NCBI GenBank assembly: GCA_030278955.1
Contig: JAOANR010000001.1
Coordinates: 43,550,890-43,614,889 of the forward strand
Source of the DNA: Hygrophila difformis
Taxonomy: Eukaryota > Streptophyta > Magnoliopsida > Lamiales > Acanthaceae
DNA length: 64,000 nt
Reading direction: 5' to 3'
Below, in pieces: positions 23,326 to 34,296 of this stretch. The stretch's first letter is position 1. Every line of letters begins with the position of its first letter. A program made the translations under genes and the position numbers. The notes beneath the pieces were generated by a model that worked only from the letters and a program-made list of their open reading frames with translations, had not been told where the DNA came from and ran no database searches.

Positions 23326-23609
23326 CTGTCGTCTTAAGAGGGGGAGGATGTAACGGCCCGAATAATTCCGGATATCTTGTCCGAATATTTCGTACCCCAA
23401 ATAAACAAATTCAAATTGTTTTGAACTACGTAATGACTTGATCCCTTCACGGGGTACGTAGGCAACTCGGAAATTTCAATTCTGGGTTCAGTCAAATCAT
23501 AACAAACAACAACACACAACAACACAATCGCTTAGTCAGAAAATTCCCGAACTCGCGAGAGGATGAAGCGCAACTTCGAGGACGAAGTTGGTTCTTAAGG
23601 GGGGTAGAT
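23326..23609 (+). promoter_or_regulatory. Element B 3' leader: two hairpins and two purine-tract modules
   Basis: The 9-bp stem-loop ACAGTTATG/CATAACTGT with loop GGGA spans 23308-23329, across the stop codon. CTTAAGAGGGGGAGGA then TGTAACGG follows at 23333-23355. After ~215 bases come the stem-loop AACTTCGAGGACGAAGTT (23572-23589) and the purine tract AAGGGGGGTAGA (23597-23608), immediately before the 3' LTR. Confidence 0.9.
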
Positions 23610-25166
23610 TGTAATACCCGTAAATTTTAGAATATAAAAATAGGAATTAATCCAATAGGGAAGAAAGTTTTGTTTCCGAGAACCCATAAACTCGGAAATG
23701 CTCGGAGATCGAAAGACGACGATTTAGACCCGACGGACCCAAACCTAAGATTTCAGACGTGAAATCGAATTAAGTCGGAATAAATTTATGATGAGAAGCA
23801 TAATCCGAAAATGACCCGAAAAATCGAGCGCGGAAACGTGGAAGGATAGAAGTCCGAAAGAGATGAGAAAAAGACCCGACGGATCGGATCGCACGGACCC
23901 GCCCGGACCGCAGTCCAGGCGGGGACCGCGCGCTGGCCGGGCGGGGTTTGGCCAAAAGGCGCGCCAACCCCGCGTGGCTCTACAGGTTTTGGCAACTTGC
24001 GCGTTTTCGGCGATTTCTTACCATAAATCGACCCTCCGACTTTGGAAAGCAGATTTTGGTCGAAGGGAAAGCTTTTAGGGCGACCTAGGGCTGCCTCCCC
24101 ACCCTTTTCATCAGTCACAAATCACCCTCCACTCTCCCAAACTCTCTCCAAAGCCAAAACACCTTCCGGCGACTCCCCGACGACTTTCCGATCACTTCCC
24201 GGCGACGAAAACCGACGGAGGAGGCATGGAATACAAGATCCCTAGTATTCTAAACTGTGGTAAGTCGTTCATAGATTTCCATTTAAGTTTTTGAACCCGA
24301 AAACTCGATCTAACATTAGATTTCTTCGTCCGATTTGAAATCGTGGCCAAAGTCGGAAGCTTGACGTTGAGGAGATCCGTTCGTAGCAAATTTAGACGAG
24401 CCAGCGACCTTAGGACGACCAAAACTCCCTATTACTGTAAGTTGAGCCTTCCATATCAATACGGGTGATTTAGGAGCGTCCGGTATAGGCGTAATGTAAC
24501 GAAACGTAAAAATCGAAATTAAAAACCCCAACTTGCGCAGTTTCTGTAATCGGCCTAAAACTCATATTTCGAGGATTCAATCTGAGAAACTCAAAACTAG
24601 ACTTTTAATCCTAACACATAAATCTAGGTTGTGTAAAAATTTCAGACATTTTCGTTAACGTTTGCTATTTTAAATCGCATCGAAAAGAAACTGTTTTGAC
24701 AAAACGTGTTTGAAATCTGCCTATGAACATGTTCGAACTTAGTGAGTTTGTTTCTATATTTTGTATTCCGATTTGATCCTTACAATCTAAATGAAATTTG
24801 TAGATAATCATGTCTAGTATATGTGGTTAAAATTTCAGAATTTTTGGAGTCCATTTAATATGTCAAAAAGCCAATTTTCCGAACTGTGACAAACCTGTTT
24901 TGAGACAGTAAACTGTTTCCGTAATAAACTCGATTTTTGACATGTTTCCTCAACTTATTTCGAGAAAGTTAAAACACAAAAGTTGTTCGTTAGGGTGTTT
25001 TGCATAAACTGTGAAATTTTCAGATTTTTCGGACTTAAACCGAATTTTTAAATTAAAAAGGCGTAAACTGTGACGCCAAGATACTTTTAAATCGAAGGAT
25101 TTTGAAATTTCGAAACGAACGATCAAAGATTTGAAATACGATACATCTATACTTTTGAAAAACCCC
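23610..25166 (+). repeat. Element B 3' LTR, part 1
   Basis: Near-identical to 16190-17740. It ends at the ACCCC target duplication (25162-25166) where C is inserted and continues at 44483. Confidence 0.95.
25162..25166. repeat. Target-site duplication of C, left (ACCCC)
   Basis: ACCCC precedes C's TGTAATACCC and recurs at 44478-44482. The undisturbed version is in B's 5' LTR near 17738-17743. Confidence 0.95.
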
Positions 25167-27594
25167 TGTAATACCCGTAAATTTTAGAATATATAAATAG
25201 GAATATATCCAATAGGACAACGATTGAACCCGACATCTTAAGGTTCCAAGACGTGAAATCGAATCGAGTCGGAATAAATTTACGATGAGAAGCATAATCC
25301 GAAAATGATCCGGAAAATCGAGCGCGAAAAACACGGAAGGATAGAAGTCCGAAAGAGGCGAGGAGAAGACCCGACGGATCGGATCGCACGGACCCGCCCG
25401 GACCGCAGTCCAGGCGGGAGCCGCGCGCTGGCCGGGCGGGGTTTGGCCAAAAGGCGCGCCAACCCCGCGTGGGATCCCAGAATTGCGCAACCGATGCGTT
25501 TTCGACGATTTCTTACCATAATGCGACCTCCCGACTTTGGAAAGCAGATTTTGGTCGAAGGGAAAGCCTTTAGGGCGACCTAGGGCTGCCTCCCCACATT
25601 TTTCATCAGCCACCTAGTCCCCAATTCTCTCCCAACTCTCCCCAAAGCCAAAACACCCTCCGACGACTTCCCGACAACTTTCCGACCACTTCCCGGCAAC
25701 GAAAATCGACGGAGGAGGCGTAGGATACAAGATCCTTAGTATTCTAAACTGTGGTAAGTCGTTCATAGGTTTTCATTTAAGTTTTTGAACCCGAAAACTC
25801 GATCTAACATTGGATTTCTTCTTTCGATTTGAAATCGTGGCCAAAGTCGGGAACTTTGCACTTCGTAGATCCGTTCGTAAGGTTTTGGACGAGCCGAGCG
25901 ACTCTAGGACGAATCAAGAGCACAATCATTGTAAGTTGAGCCTTCCATATCAATACGGGTGATTTCGGGGCGTCCGGTATGGGCGTAATGTAACGAAACG
26001 TAAAAATCGAACTTAAAAACCCCATCTTGCGCAGTTTCTGTAATCGGCCTAAAACTCATATTTCGAGGATTCAATCCGAGAAACTCAAAACTAGACTTTT
26101 AATCCTAACACATAAATCTAGGTTGTGTAAAAATTTCGGACATTTTCGTTAACGTTTGCTATTTCAAATCGTGCCGAACATAAACTGTTTACTAGGGCTT
26201 TTCGAAAAACCTGACAGTTTTCATACTCGAACTTGATGAGCATGTTTCTACACTTTCTAGTCTGATTTGATCTTTACAATCTAAATGAAAGTTTTAGATA
26301 TTCATGTCTAGTATATGTGGTTAAAATTTCAGAATTTTTGGAGTCCATTTGTTATGTCAAAAAGCCAATTTTCCGAACTGTGTCAAACCTGAGTCCGAAC
26401 AGATTTCTGGTTGTATGATAAAAGCGATTTTTGACATGTTTCCTCAACTTATTTCGAAAAAGTTAAAACACGAAAGTTGTTCGTTAGGGTGTTTTGCATA
26501 AACTGTGAAGTTTTCAGATTTTTCGGACTTAAGCCGAATTTTTAAATTGAGAAGGCGTATGCTGTGACGCCAAGATACTTTTAAATCGAAGGATTTTGAA
26601 ATTTCGAAACGAACGATCAAAGATTTGAAATACGATACATCTATACTTTTGAAAAACCCCGATACGTTAAATCTAAATGATACATGAGATACTTGGTGGA
26701 GGGTGAGTGCTCTGCAGGGTGCCCCTCTAGCCTTTCTCTTCGGGCCTATAATGGACGAGAGAATTTGATGAGATATTACGCCAATCGGCGGGAGATACAT
26801 GGCCTACTCTCTCGGGTTGTCCGTATGGATTTCTCGAGGCTCCGGAGTGTTACTGGGTATGGCAGATACGGCTGCTGGCCGCCGGATCACCGGCTATACA
26901 AGATACTTACGACACGGCTGCGGCCGCCGGATCACCGGCTATACAAAACACTGAGAAATGGTTACGTAACGGGGGAAAATAAAAGATTTAATATTTTTAA
27001 GTACTTATTTATTTTTGCATGTCTTTAAATTATGCTTTTAAATTATGTCTTTAAAATTCATATCATGATTAAATTGTTATTGTGGATTAAATGCATGTTC
27101 AAGCACACAATTAAAATTATTATTTCCTTTAAAATTTGTAAATGCATGCTAGGAGTGAAATTTTAAATTATCTAATTAAATCCCTTTATTGCTATGTTAG
27201 GATCGACTTACTCAGTATTTTATATACTGATAAAATTGTTGTTTTCTCTTTTCCTTTCAGAGTATGAAGATAATGCATGAGCATATGCATTGGGGGATGG
27301 AAAAACTTAAACATTATTTTTATTGCTTTTACGATACTTGCATAACGGGCATGTAAACCCCGAGTTTTGGCCATGTCGGCCCACTTTACATTTTTCCGCT
27401 GCGATACATTATTACTACCACTATATGTGTGGATGCCGCTTATTATTATTTTTAAATAGATTCCGGACTTGTTTTTAAATCTTTTGCAATACCTATAGCC
27501 TTGCACCTCTTTAGTAAGCACGGAGAATCCGCGTCTTGCTAGGGAGGTGTGGCGGTAGCGCCCCGGCCTGGGTTATCAAATCCGGGGTGTTACA
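25167..27594 (+). repeat. Element C 5' LTR
   Basis: 2,428 bp, TGTAATACCCG to GGTGTTACA, related to the B LTR. It has donor-like CTGTG|GTAAGT near 25752, the hairpin at 27212-27230, and acceptor-like CTTTCAG|AGTATGAAG near 27258. Frames at 25053-25613 and similar are GC-rich shadows. Confidence 0.95.
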
Positions 27595-27597
27595 AGT

Positions 27598-27611
27598 TGG
27601 TATCAGAGCCC
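27598..27611 (+). other. Primer-binding site of C
   Basis: TGGTATCAGAGCCC, four bases after the LTR end; initiator-Met-tRNA type. Confidence 0.93.
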
Positions 27612-28046
27612 GGAATATTTTAAAGCTACTATTATTATTACTTTAAAATATTTTAAACTAAATATTATTTTTAAAATTTATTATCATCATTATTATTTTT
27701 GAGACTACTAGTATTATTATTTTAGCCCAAAATTTGAACCCAAAATTTTTCCTATCCAAATTAGTATAAAATTTTGAGCCCAAAGGGGGTTAAATTATTT
27801 TGACCCAATAATTATAATTATTTATTTTAAGCCCAACCATTTCGGCCAAAATACCCATGTTTTTACTTCTTAAAATCCAAATTATTATTTTTGGCCAACA
27901 TAGAGGCCCAACTTTTAAATCCATGATTAAATTAAATTAATTTTGGGGAGGGGATTGCATGTGCATATTCATATAGATTTAAATTCCTGCATATCATAAC
28001 TTATATTCGAAACATGTCCTAACTCTAACCTCCTTGTTGACATTAG
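27612..28046 (+). other. Element C leader with GCCCAA motifs
   Basis: Untranslated leader with GCCCAA-like motifs (near 27725, 27778, 27831, 27906) and a G-rich run at 27944-27955. No gene is seen. Confidence 0.75.
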
Positions 28047-28445
28047 ATGGCCGAACCCAACACGAACATGGTCAACTTGATGATGAAACTGACTAACGCG
28101 TACTTAGAGGCCCAACAACATATCAACTATTTTAAAACTCGAGTAGGGCAACTAGAGGGCCAAGTGGCCCATCTGGGGCATCTTAGGGAGACTGATCATC
28201 ATAACATAACCCAACTGCAAAATCAAGTCACGCAACTCCAAGCCCAAGTGGCCCAACTCCAAGACAAGGGTGATGACTTGGAGGAACAAATAGGGGACGT
28301 AGCCTGGGAATTGACTACCTTAGCCAATGAGATTGACGGAGGGGTCCTTCAGAACTCGGGACCTCACCCTAATGCTGCAGCACCGATTGACGTATCCAGC
28401 GACGAGGACGATCCCATCGAGGATGCACCTACCCATTCCCTCTAG
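28047..28445 (+). CDS. Extra leader ORF of element C: coiled coil with acidic, SIM-like tail
   Basis: 132 codons beginning MAEPNTNMVNLMMKLTNAYL. Residues ~20-95 include QLQNQVTQLQAQVAQLQDK, a strong heptad-like coiled coil. Residues 113-132 are PIDVSSDEDDPIEDAPTHSL, where I114-D-V116 followed by Ser-Ser-Asp-Glu-Asp-Asp resembles a phospho-type SUMO-interaction motif. No signal peptide or membrane segment is visible. Because C is otherwise intact, this is the best representative. The start is chosen because MAEPNTN is shared by A, B and C. Some other gypsy lineages carry additional ORFs before gag, but I cannot link this one to a known family. Confidence 0.78.
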   Translation: MAEPNTNMVNLMMKLTNAYLEAQQHINYFKTRVGQLEGQVAHLGHLRETDHHNITQLQNQVTQLQAQVAQLQDKGDDLEEQIGDVAWELTTLANEIDGGVLQNSGPHPNAAAPIDVSSDEDDPIEDAPTHSL

Positions 28446-29072
28446 GCTTGGAGCCCTACGCGGATGCACTACTATCTATGTTCCTTTTTTTTTAAAACTA
28501 TTACCAGCACTACTATTTCATTCCCGTTACGAATACTTGTAATCGACTGAAAAATTTTCTCTCAAGTAATAAATCTACAAGCATTCCTTTTTTATACAAG
28601 TATATTTAAAGTATTCCCTACATTTTAGTTAAATTATTTCTCTTCAAATACCTTGTTAAAACCTGACCAATCAAATCAATCAATAACAAAAAAAAAAATA
28701 CATCAATGACCTATGGATGACAACTAAACAAAAATACAAGCAGTAAATATATATACATATACATAATATGGAGATAACTATCGAACAAGGGTATCTCCAA
28801 CCCTAAACCCTAAAACCCTAAACCCTAAAACCCTAAACCCCAACGCCCTGAACCCTAGGGTCTCAAAAAAAAAAAACAAAACAAAAACAAAGCAGTAAGA
28901 AGAACCAACCCCGAATAACAACAAACAATACGCTAAACTCCAACAACCTACACTAACAGGTTCCAACAGACTGATACCTGTTAATATCGTCGTTTATTTA
29001 GTCAAACTATTTCATAAGCATTACATAATACTTCAACAAAAAGGATCTAAACTCTCTTGTTCTTGCAACAGC
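28446..29072 (+). other. C: segment between extra ORF and gag
   Basis: AT-rich non-coding sequence with four to five CCCTAAA/ACCCTAA units at 28799-28860 (telo-box-like) and an A-rich run after 28866. No reading frame of note is seen. Confidence 0.75.
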
Positions 29073-29899
29073 ATGGCACCGAGAGGAAGACCACGCGCCC
29101 AGCCCACTACTCCAAACACCAACGAAACCCCCATGCAACCAGAAATGCATATACCCGGCGAAGGGGTACACGCTCAAGAGGAGCCGGCAAACCCTATGCC
29201 AAACAACATGGACGCACGCTTACGCACTCTAGAAGAGATTCTCATTGCGATAGGGAACACACATGTGAACCAAGGCCAGGCAGCTGCGGTACCCCCACCC
29301 GAGGCCCGCATTAACTATTTAGCTATGGTAAACTCGTATCACCCGCCGCACTACGCCGGAGAAGAGGACCCGGCTAAACTCGACGAATGGATCCGAACAT
29401 TCGACAAGCTACTAAACGCAGTGAAGTGCCCAATTGGCGAGAAGGTGTCTGTGGCATCGTACTATCTCGGAGGGGAGGCAGATGACTGGTGGCGTGCCAT
29501 GCAAGATAAGTTAGCCGAGGACGAGGAACCCTATTCTTGGGAGGAATTCATGGGTTTAATCAGGGATCGCTTTTACCCCATGAGCACAAATTCAGCCATG
29601 TACGAGGAGTTTCTATCTCTGAAACAAGGCGGGCAAACGGTCCAGGAATACTACACCCGTTTCAAGGAGTTGGTGCGTTTCGCACCGAGACTCGTGCCGA
29701 CTGATGCGGAGAAGGCACAGAAATTCGAAATGGGGCTAAACCTAGCTATACGGGAAGTGATCACTGGCGTCCAATACCCAGACCTGCAGTCGGTATACGA
29801 TCGTGCGGTAGCTGTGGCAAGAGTGCAACAACTGAAAAGGAAAGTGAGTGGGGAACCCGGTCGAGGATCTCAAGGGCCGGATAAGAGGAGTAGAGACAA
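29073..29899 (+). CDS. Element C gag, N-terminal part (interrupted by D)
   Basis: Starts MAPRGRPRAQPTTPNTNETP at 29073. The capsid-type region (INYLAMVNSYHPPHYAGEED, YYLGGEADDWWRAM, FLSLKQGGQTVQEYYTRFKE, FEMGLNLAIREVITGVQYPD) follows typical retrotransposon Gag. It stops at the GACAA duplication, codons Asp-Asn, where D begins. Gag assembles the particle in which reverse transcription occurs. The frame resumes unchanged at 37890. The reading after 29899 is D's LTR and not part of the protein. Confidence 0.93.
29895..29899. repeat. Target-site duplication of D, left (GACAA)
   Basis: GACAA precedes D's TGTAATACCCC and recurs at 37890-37894 immediately after D's GGTGTTACA. Confidence 0.96.
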
Positions 29900-30852
29900 T
29901 GTAATACCCCGAATTTTTATCAACGCCCAAAGGAATAAAATTTATTCCGATCAATGTTGAAATATCTCCGAGAAGAAGAAAATAATTTATCACAATAAAT
30001 TATTGCTCGGATATGAAACGCCGATAGATTCAAATTCAAAATGGAATAAAAGAGGGAAAGGAAGCCCGAAGACATTCCATGAATTGAGTCAAGATAATTT
30101 GGAATTAAATTCAAGAAGGAAAAGAATTTTAATTCCAAGAACCCGTGAAGTCGGAAGAAATTTAATGATACAATCGCAATCAATCAATCGGTCAATAAGT
30201 CGCGCAACTTCGGGGACGAAGTTGATTCTTAAGGAGGGTAGATTGTAATACCATAGAAATTGCCCGATATATATGTATGAATATATATATTTTGATCAAT
30301 TCACTAAGTAGATTTTTAATCAAATCTATATATATTTATATGTTCAAATATGTGCTTAAAGATTAGTATATTATTTTCTACAAAACATACTTTAAAAAAA
30401 TTATATATATTTGTCTTTTCAAATAAATATATGGATTTCAATATCAAGTGTAATAAGTATATGGTTCATAGAATATTTTAAATCCATATACAAGTTTATA
30501 TACACATATATACCTTGGTCTTGAAATAATCTTTCCAAACATGTACACATGTATATACATGTATATATTTACATGTTTAAATTATAATGAGAATTATCTA
30601 TTTTCTATATATCCTTGATTAATCATTCTACCCATATTTTTTTTATGAATTATTCTAGAATGTCATAATATAATTGGGAATAATTTGACTATGGTTTGAA
30701 ATTGTAGGGTGGAATATTAATCATATCTTGTCATTTTCAAATAAAGAATATATTCCTTTTTGAAGCTATGTATGACTTACAAGATCACAAAAATTCCCAC
30801 ATTATGATTTTTTTTAAGATAAGAATCTTAATATATATATATATAAAAAAAA

Positions 30853-30895
<43 letters not shown>

Positions 30896-30896
<1 letters not shown>

Positions 30897-30945
30897 ACTG
30901 TAGCATGCTACTGTAGCACGCTACTGTAGCATGCTACTGTAGCAG
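30896..30945. repeat. 13-bp tandem repeat TACTGTAGCATGC
   Basis: Nearly four copies of TACTGTAGCATGC (one with ACGC). Each contains the self-complementary GCATGC or the near-palindrome GCTACTGTAGC. The same array is in the other LTR at 35292-35341. Confidence 0.92.
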
Positions 30946-32534
30946 TCGGGATTTATGTGTTTTTGGGACTTTTTGCCATTTTTTGGGTCCCAAAGGTGGG
31001 AATCTTGATCTATCACGGGTGTGGCATCTTTTTGGATGTTATGTAATCAATCCCATCCCCATTCTCAGCCATTTTCATCAATCATTCACCCCAAACTCTC
31101 CAAAAACTCTCCCAAAAGCCAAACACTCTTCCGACGAACTTCCGGCGACTTTCCGACGAGTTTCCGGCAACCAAATCCAACCAAGGAAGTGTGTAGATCA
31201 AGGATTGCAGGCTTTGGATTGTTGGTAAGATGTTATTCAAGTTTCCTTATGATTTTAAGATCATAAACATCATACTAACTTACGAATCTTCATATTCGAA
31301 CACAAATCGGAGCCAAGGGAAGAATAAATCGGGTGGAAGAGATTCGTTCGTGACATCCCGTGGATTCCGGACGACCCCGTGACTTCCTAAACATCATCCC
31401 CACTGTAAGTTAACCTTACTATGGTTTTGGGTGACTTAAAATGCAACCAAACATAGAGATTCAACTCAAGGAAATTAACAAAAATCTGTCAACAAGAGAA
31501 AACCCTCAATGCAGCGTTTTTGTATGAATTTTTCGAACCCTTAAAAGTCTTCAAACGGAAAACCCCAAAACATGAAAAACATTCCTAAGACATTAATCTA
31601 GCTACTGTAAAAATTTCATAATTTTTCATCGTGTTTTGATATCCGAAAACGACCATGAACAGACCTGCCATCGACTTAGATCTTGAAATAGTGATAGATT
31701 CTTTATTCAAACTTGTTGGTTATTTTGACCTTAGATCTAGACCGATCTAGGATTGGAGTTGAACATAAGAATTGTAGATCTATGAGTTTGGAATATTACT
31801 GTAAGTTTTTAGAATTTTTCATTGAGATTTGAACCTCCAAACTCGAGCCGATCCGATCTGCGTTAGAACCGATGTCAAGAACCATGACAGATTTCTTAAC
31901 CGAACTTGATGAGCATATTTCTAATACTTCGAGTGTTCAAACCTGAAAACTCAAAACTAAGATTTTGATCCTAAGATCATAAGCTATATTGTGTAAATAT
32001 TTCAGAAATTTTCATCAAGTTTTGATACCCCAAATCGTATCGGACATATTCTGCGTTTTTAGGAATTGTCAAAGGATGACAGATTTCATAACCGATCTTG
32101 AGGAGCTTATTCCTATCATTTCTAGTCCGATCCAATCTTTGAGTTCTAAACAAAAGTTGTTTGAAATCATGTCTAGTATGTCTCTGTAAAATTTCAGAAT
32201 TTTTGGAGTCCATTCGATATGATAAAAAGTCAAATCTTTTAACGTTGTCAAACCTGAATCCTGACAGCTTTTTGTTTCTGAAGAAAACTTGATTTTTGAC
32301 ATGCTTCCCATCGTTTTTCCGAAAAACTTAAAACACGAAAGTTGTTTGTTGGGATGTTTTTGAGATGATGTACAAATTTCAAATCAATCGCCTAAGAAAT
32401 GGATTTTTAAACCAAAAAGGCGTAAACTGTGACATCGATCGGTTTTAAACTTGAGAGATCTTGAAATCTTGTCGAAACATGAAATTAGCCTTTAAGGTTT
32501 AAATGATTGGGAATCCCTTTGAGATAAAATACAA

Positions 32535-32702
32535 TTGAAATATCTTGCTTGCCGAAAGGCAATTGAAATATCTTGCTTGCCGAAAGGCAATTGAAATATC
32601 TTGCTTGCCGAAAGGCAATTGAAATATCTTGCTTGCCGAAAGGCAATTGAAATATCTTGCTTGCCGAAAGGCAATTGAAATATAATGCTTGCCGAATGGG
32701 AT
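32535..32702. repeat. 28-bp minisatellite in D 5' LTR
   Basis: Five exact copies and one diverged copy of a 28-bp unit containing TTGCCGAAAGGCAA, whose TTGCC/GGCAA arms can form a hairpin with loop GAAA. It replaces the conserved CTCTGCAGGGTGC block found at this position in the other LTR families. Confidence 0.95.
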
Positions 32703-33496
32703 TGAAATATAAACTTGAAACATGAGACATGAGAAACTGTGCCAAGATGGCCAATGAAGTACTTGAGATGCGATACGGCTGCGGCCGCCGGATCACCGGC
32801 TAAATGATATATTGTTGAGATGATGGCGTAACGGGAAATATATTAAAAAGCTCAGATTTTATGAAATTGGCTGCGGCCGCCGGATTGCCGGCTAAATTAA
32901 ACATTGTTGAGATGGTGGCGTATCGGGGAGAATTTTTAAAAGCTCAAATTTTTATTTACTTACTTACGGCATTATTCATGTCTTAAATCATGCCATTTAT
33001 TTATAGTGGATGATTAACTCAAATTGTGAATTACCTACAAGAAATGTTTTTAATAAAATTTAATTAAAGGCTTTGAAACCCCTAACCCATGCTATGTGTT
33101 AACTTACTCAGCGCGTTTTTGCTGACCCAAACCATATATCTCCTTTTTCTTACAGAGTACGAAGAATATGCATCGTCATATGCATACATGGGAACATTAG
33201 GGGAAATCTTTATTTTAAATCCCTGCATTTAATTACGACTTGCATGAACGGGACTGTTTAACCCGTGTTTTGGCCATGTCGGCCCTTATACTTTATTTCC
33301 GCTGCACAATTTATATTTCCGCTGCAACTTTGATGTATTATCTTTAAATTATATATGAATGGGCTGTTTGAATATTTTAAATTCTGAAAAACCATAGCCT
33401 TGCATCTCTTTAGTGAGCTCGGAGAAACCGTGTCTTGCTAGGGAGGTGTGGCGGTGGCATCCCGGCCTGGGTTACCAAAACCGGGGTGTTACAAGT

Positions 33497-33510
33497 TGGT
33501 ATCAGAGCCC
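33497..33510 (+). other. Primer-binding site of D (first copy)
   Basis: TGGTATCAGAGCCC, four bases after the LTR end, as in B and C. Confidence 0.92.
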
Positions 33511-33547
33511 AGACTATTTTAAAGCTATTTATTTTAAAGAAAATATC

Positions 33548-33574
33548 TGATACCAATGTGGTATCAGAGCCCGG
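33548..33574 (+). other. Second primer-site copy inside a perfect inverted repeat
   Basis: A second TGGTATCAGAGCCCGG lies 62 bp downstream of the first. Here CTGATACC (33548-33555) and GGTATCAG (33561-33568) form an 8-bp perfect inverted repeat with loop AATGT, so this copy could fold on itself. Not seen in B or C. Confidence 0.85.
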
Positions 33575-34296
33575 ATTATTTTGAAGCTATTATCTTTTAA
33601 AGAGCCCAATTATTATTTTAAAGTTAAAGCCCAAATTTTTAGCCCAAAATTTTTTTTTTTAGAAGCCCAAGAAATTATCTTGGCCCAATAGCCTTGTTTT
33701 TATTTAAAGCCCAAACAATTTATTTCTTTCGGCCCAATATAGTGGCCCAAACCTTTTATCCTTATTTTAACCTATCCATGGAATAAATTTATTTTTAAAA
33801 CCCATGGATAAACAAATGCATGCATAAAATTTTTTTTGGGGGAGATCACACATGCATATGCATACATAAATATTTACACTAACTCTTTTTATGTGAATTA
33901 TCGGTGATAAGAAACAGTCCTACCTCAGAACTCGACATGACCTTGAGTCTTGGCTTAGACTAACTTAAGACTAACGTTGCCTTAGTCCTAGATCTTGATT
34001 CACTTAGGAACTCATCTTCGCGTGCTTAATGACAGAAATGGCACCTAGAAGAAAACTGAGGAAGGATCATATGCGATGATACCCGAACCTGGTTGTGAAT
34101 AATACATAGGCAGTTATGGGGACATAACTGTAATCTTAAGGGGGGAAGGATGTAATACCCCGTAAGGATGCATAAGCATTTATTTTTGAAACCCGAATAG
34201 TTTGTATCCCAAGTAAACAAAAGAACCCTAACTCTTCGCGCGAGAAAAGCCGAAGCACAACTTCGAGGACGAAGTTGATTCTTAAGGGGGGGAGGA

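Larger units (their letters stand above)
29900..33493 (+). repeat. Element D 5' LTR (3.59 kb, with internal purine-tract module)
   Basis: Begins TGTAATACCCCGAATTTTTA and ends GGTGTTACA. It contains the hairpin AACTTCGGGGACGAAGTT at 30206-30223 followed by CTTAAGGAGGGTAGAT and TGTAATACC at 30244. Further on are AT-rich DNA, an A-run at 30862-30893, a 13-bp repeat at 30896-30945, a TTCCGGCGAC-rich block near 31130-31180, donor-like GTAAG near 31225 and 31404, a 28-bp minisatellite at 32535-32702, paired GC hairpins at 32787-32892 and the hairpin at 33109-33124. No gene is seen. Confidence 0.95.
33494..34296 (+). other. Element D internal region (no coding capacity)
   Basis: 803 bp between the LTRs: duplicated primer site, leader with about eight GCCCAA-type motifs, a T-run then G-run near 33831-33842, and a remnant gag start MAPRRKLRKDHMR stop at 34038-34079. 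The pol-terminal hairpin follows at 34111-34130, then CTTAAGGGGGG-TGTAATACCCCG at 34135-34162, the hairpin at 34259-34276 and the purine tract at 34284-34296. Everything from gag codon ~8 to the end of pol is deleted. Confidence 0.9.

Noticed and set aside
28799..28860. Interstitial telomere
   Set aside because: Only a few CCCTAAA-type units, at the same place in the leaders of three elements, so they belong to the retrotransposon.
32535..32702. CRISPR-like array
   Set aside because: The units are contiguous with no variable spacers, in a plant LTR. It is a minisatellite.
32485..32796. Repetitive protein-like frames over the 28-bp repeat (also 36881-37192)
   Set aside because: Product of reading a minisatellite unit in several frames; no independent coding evidence.
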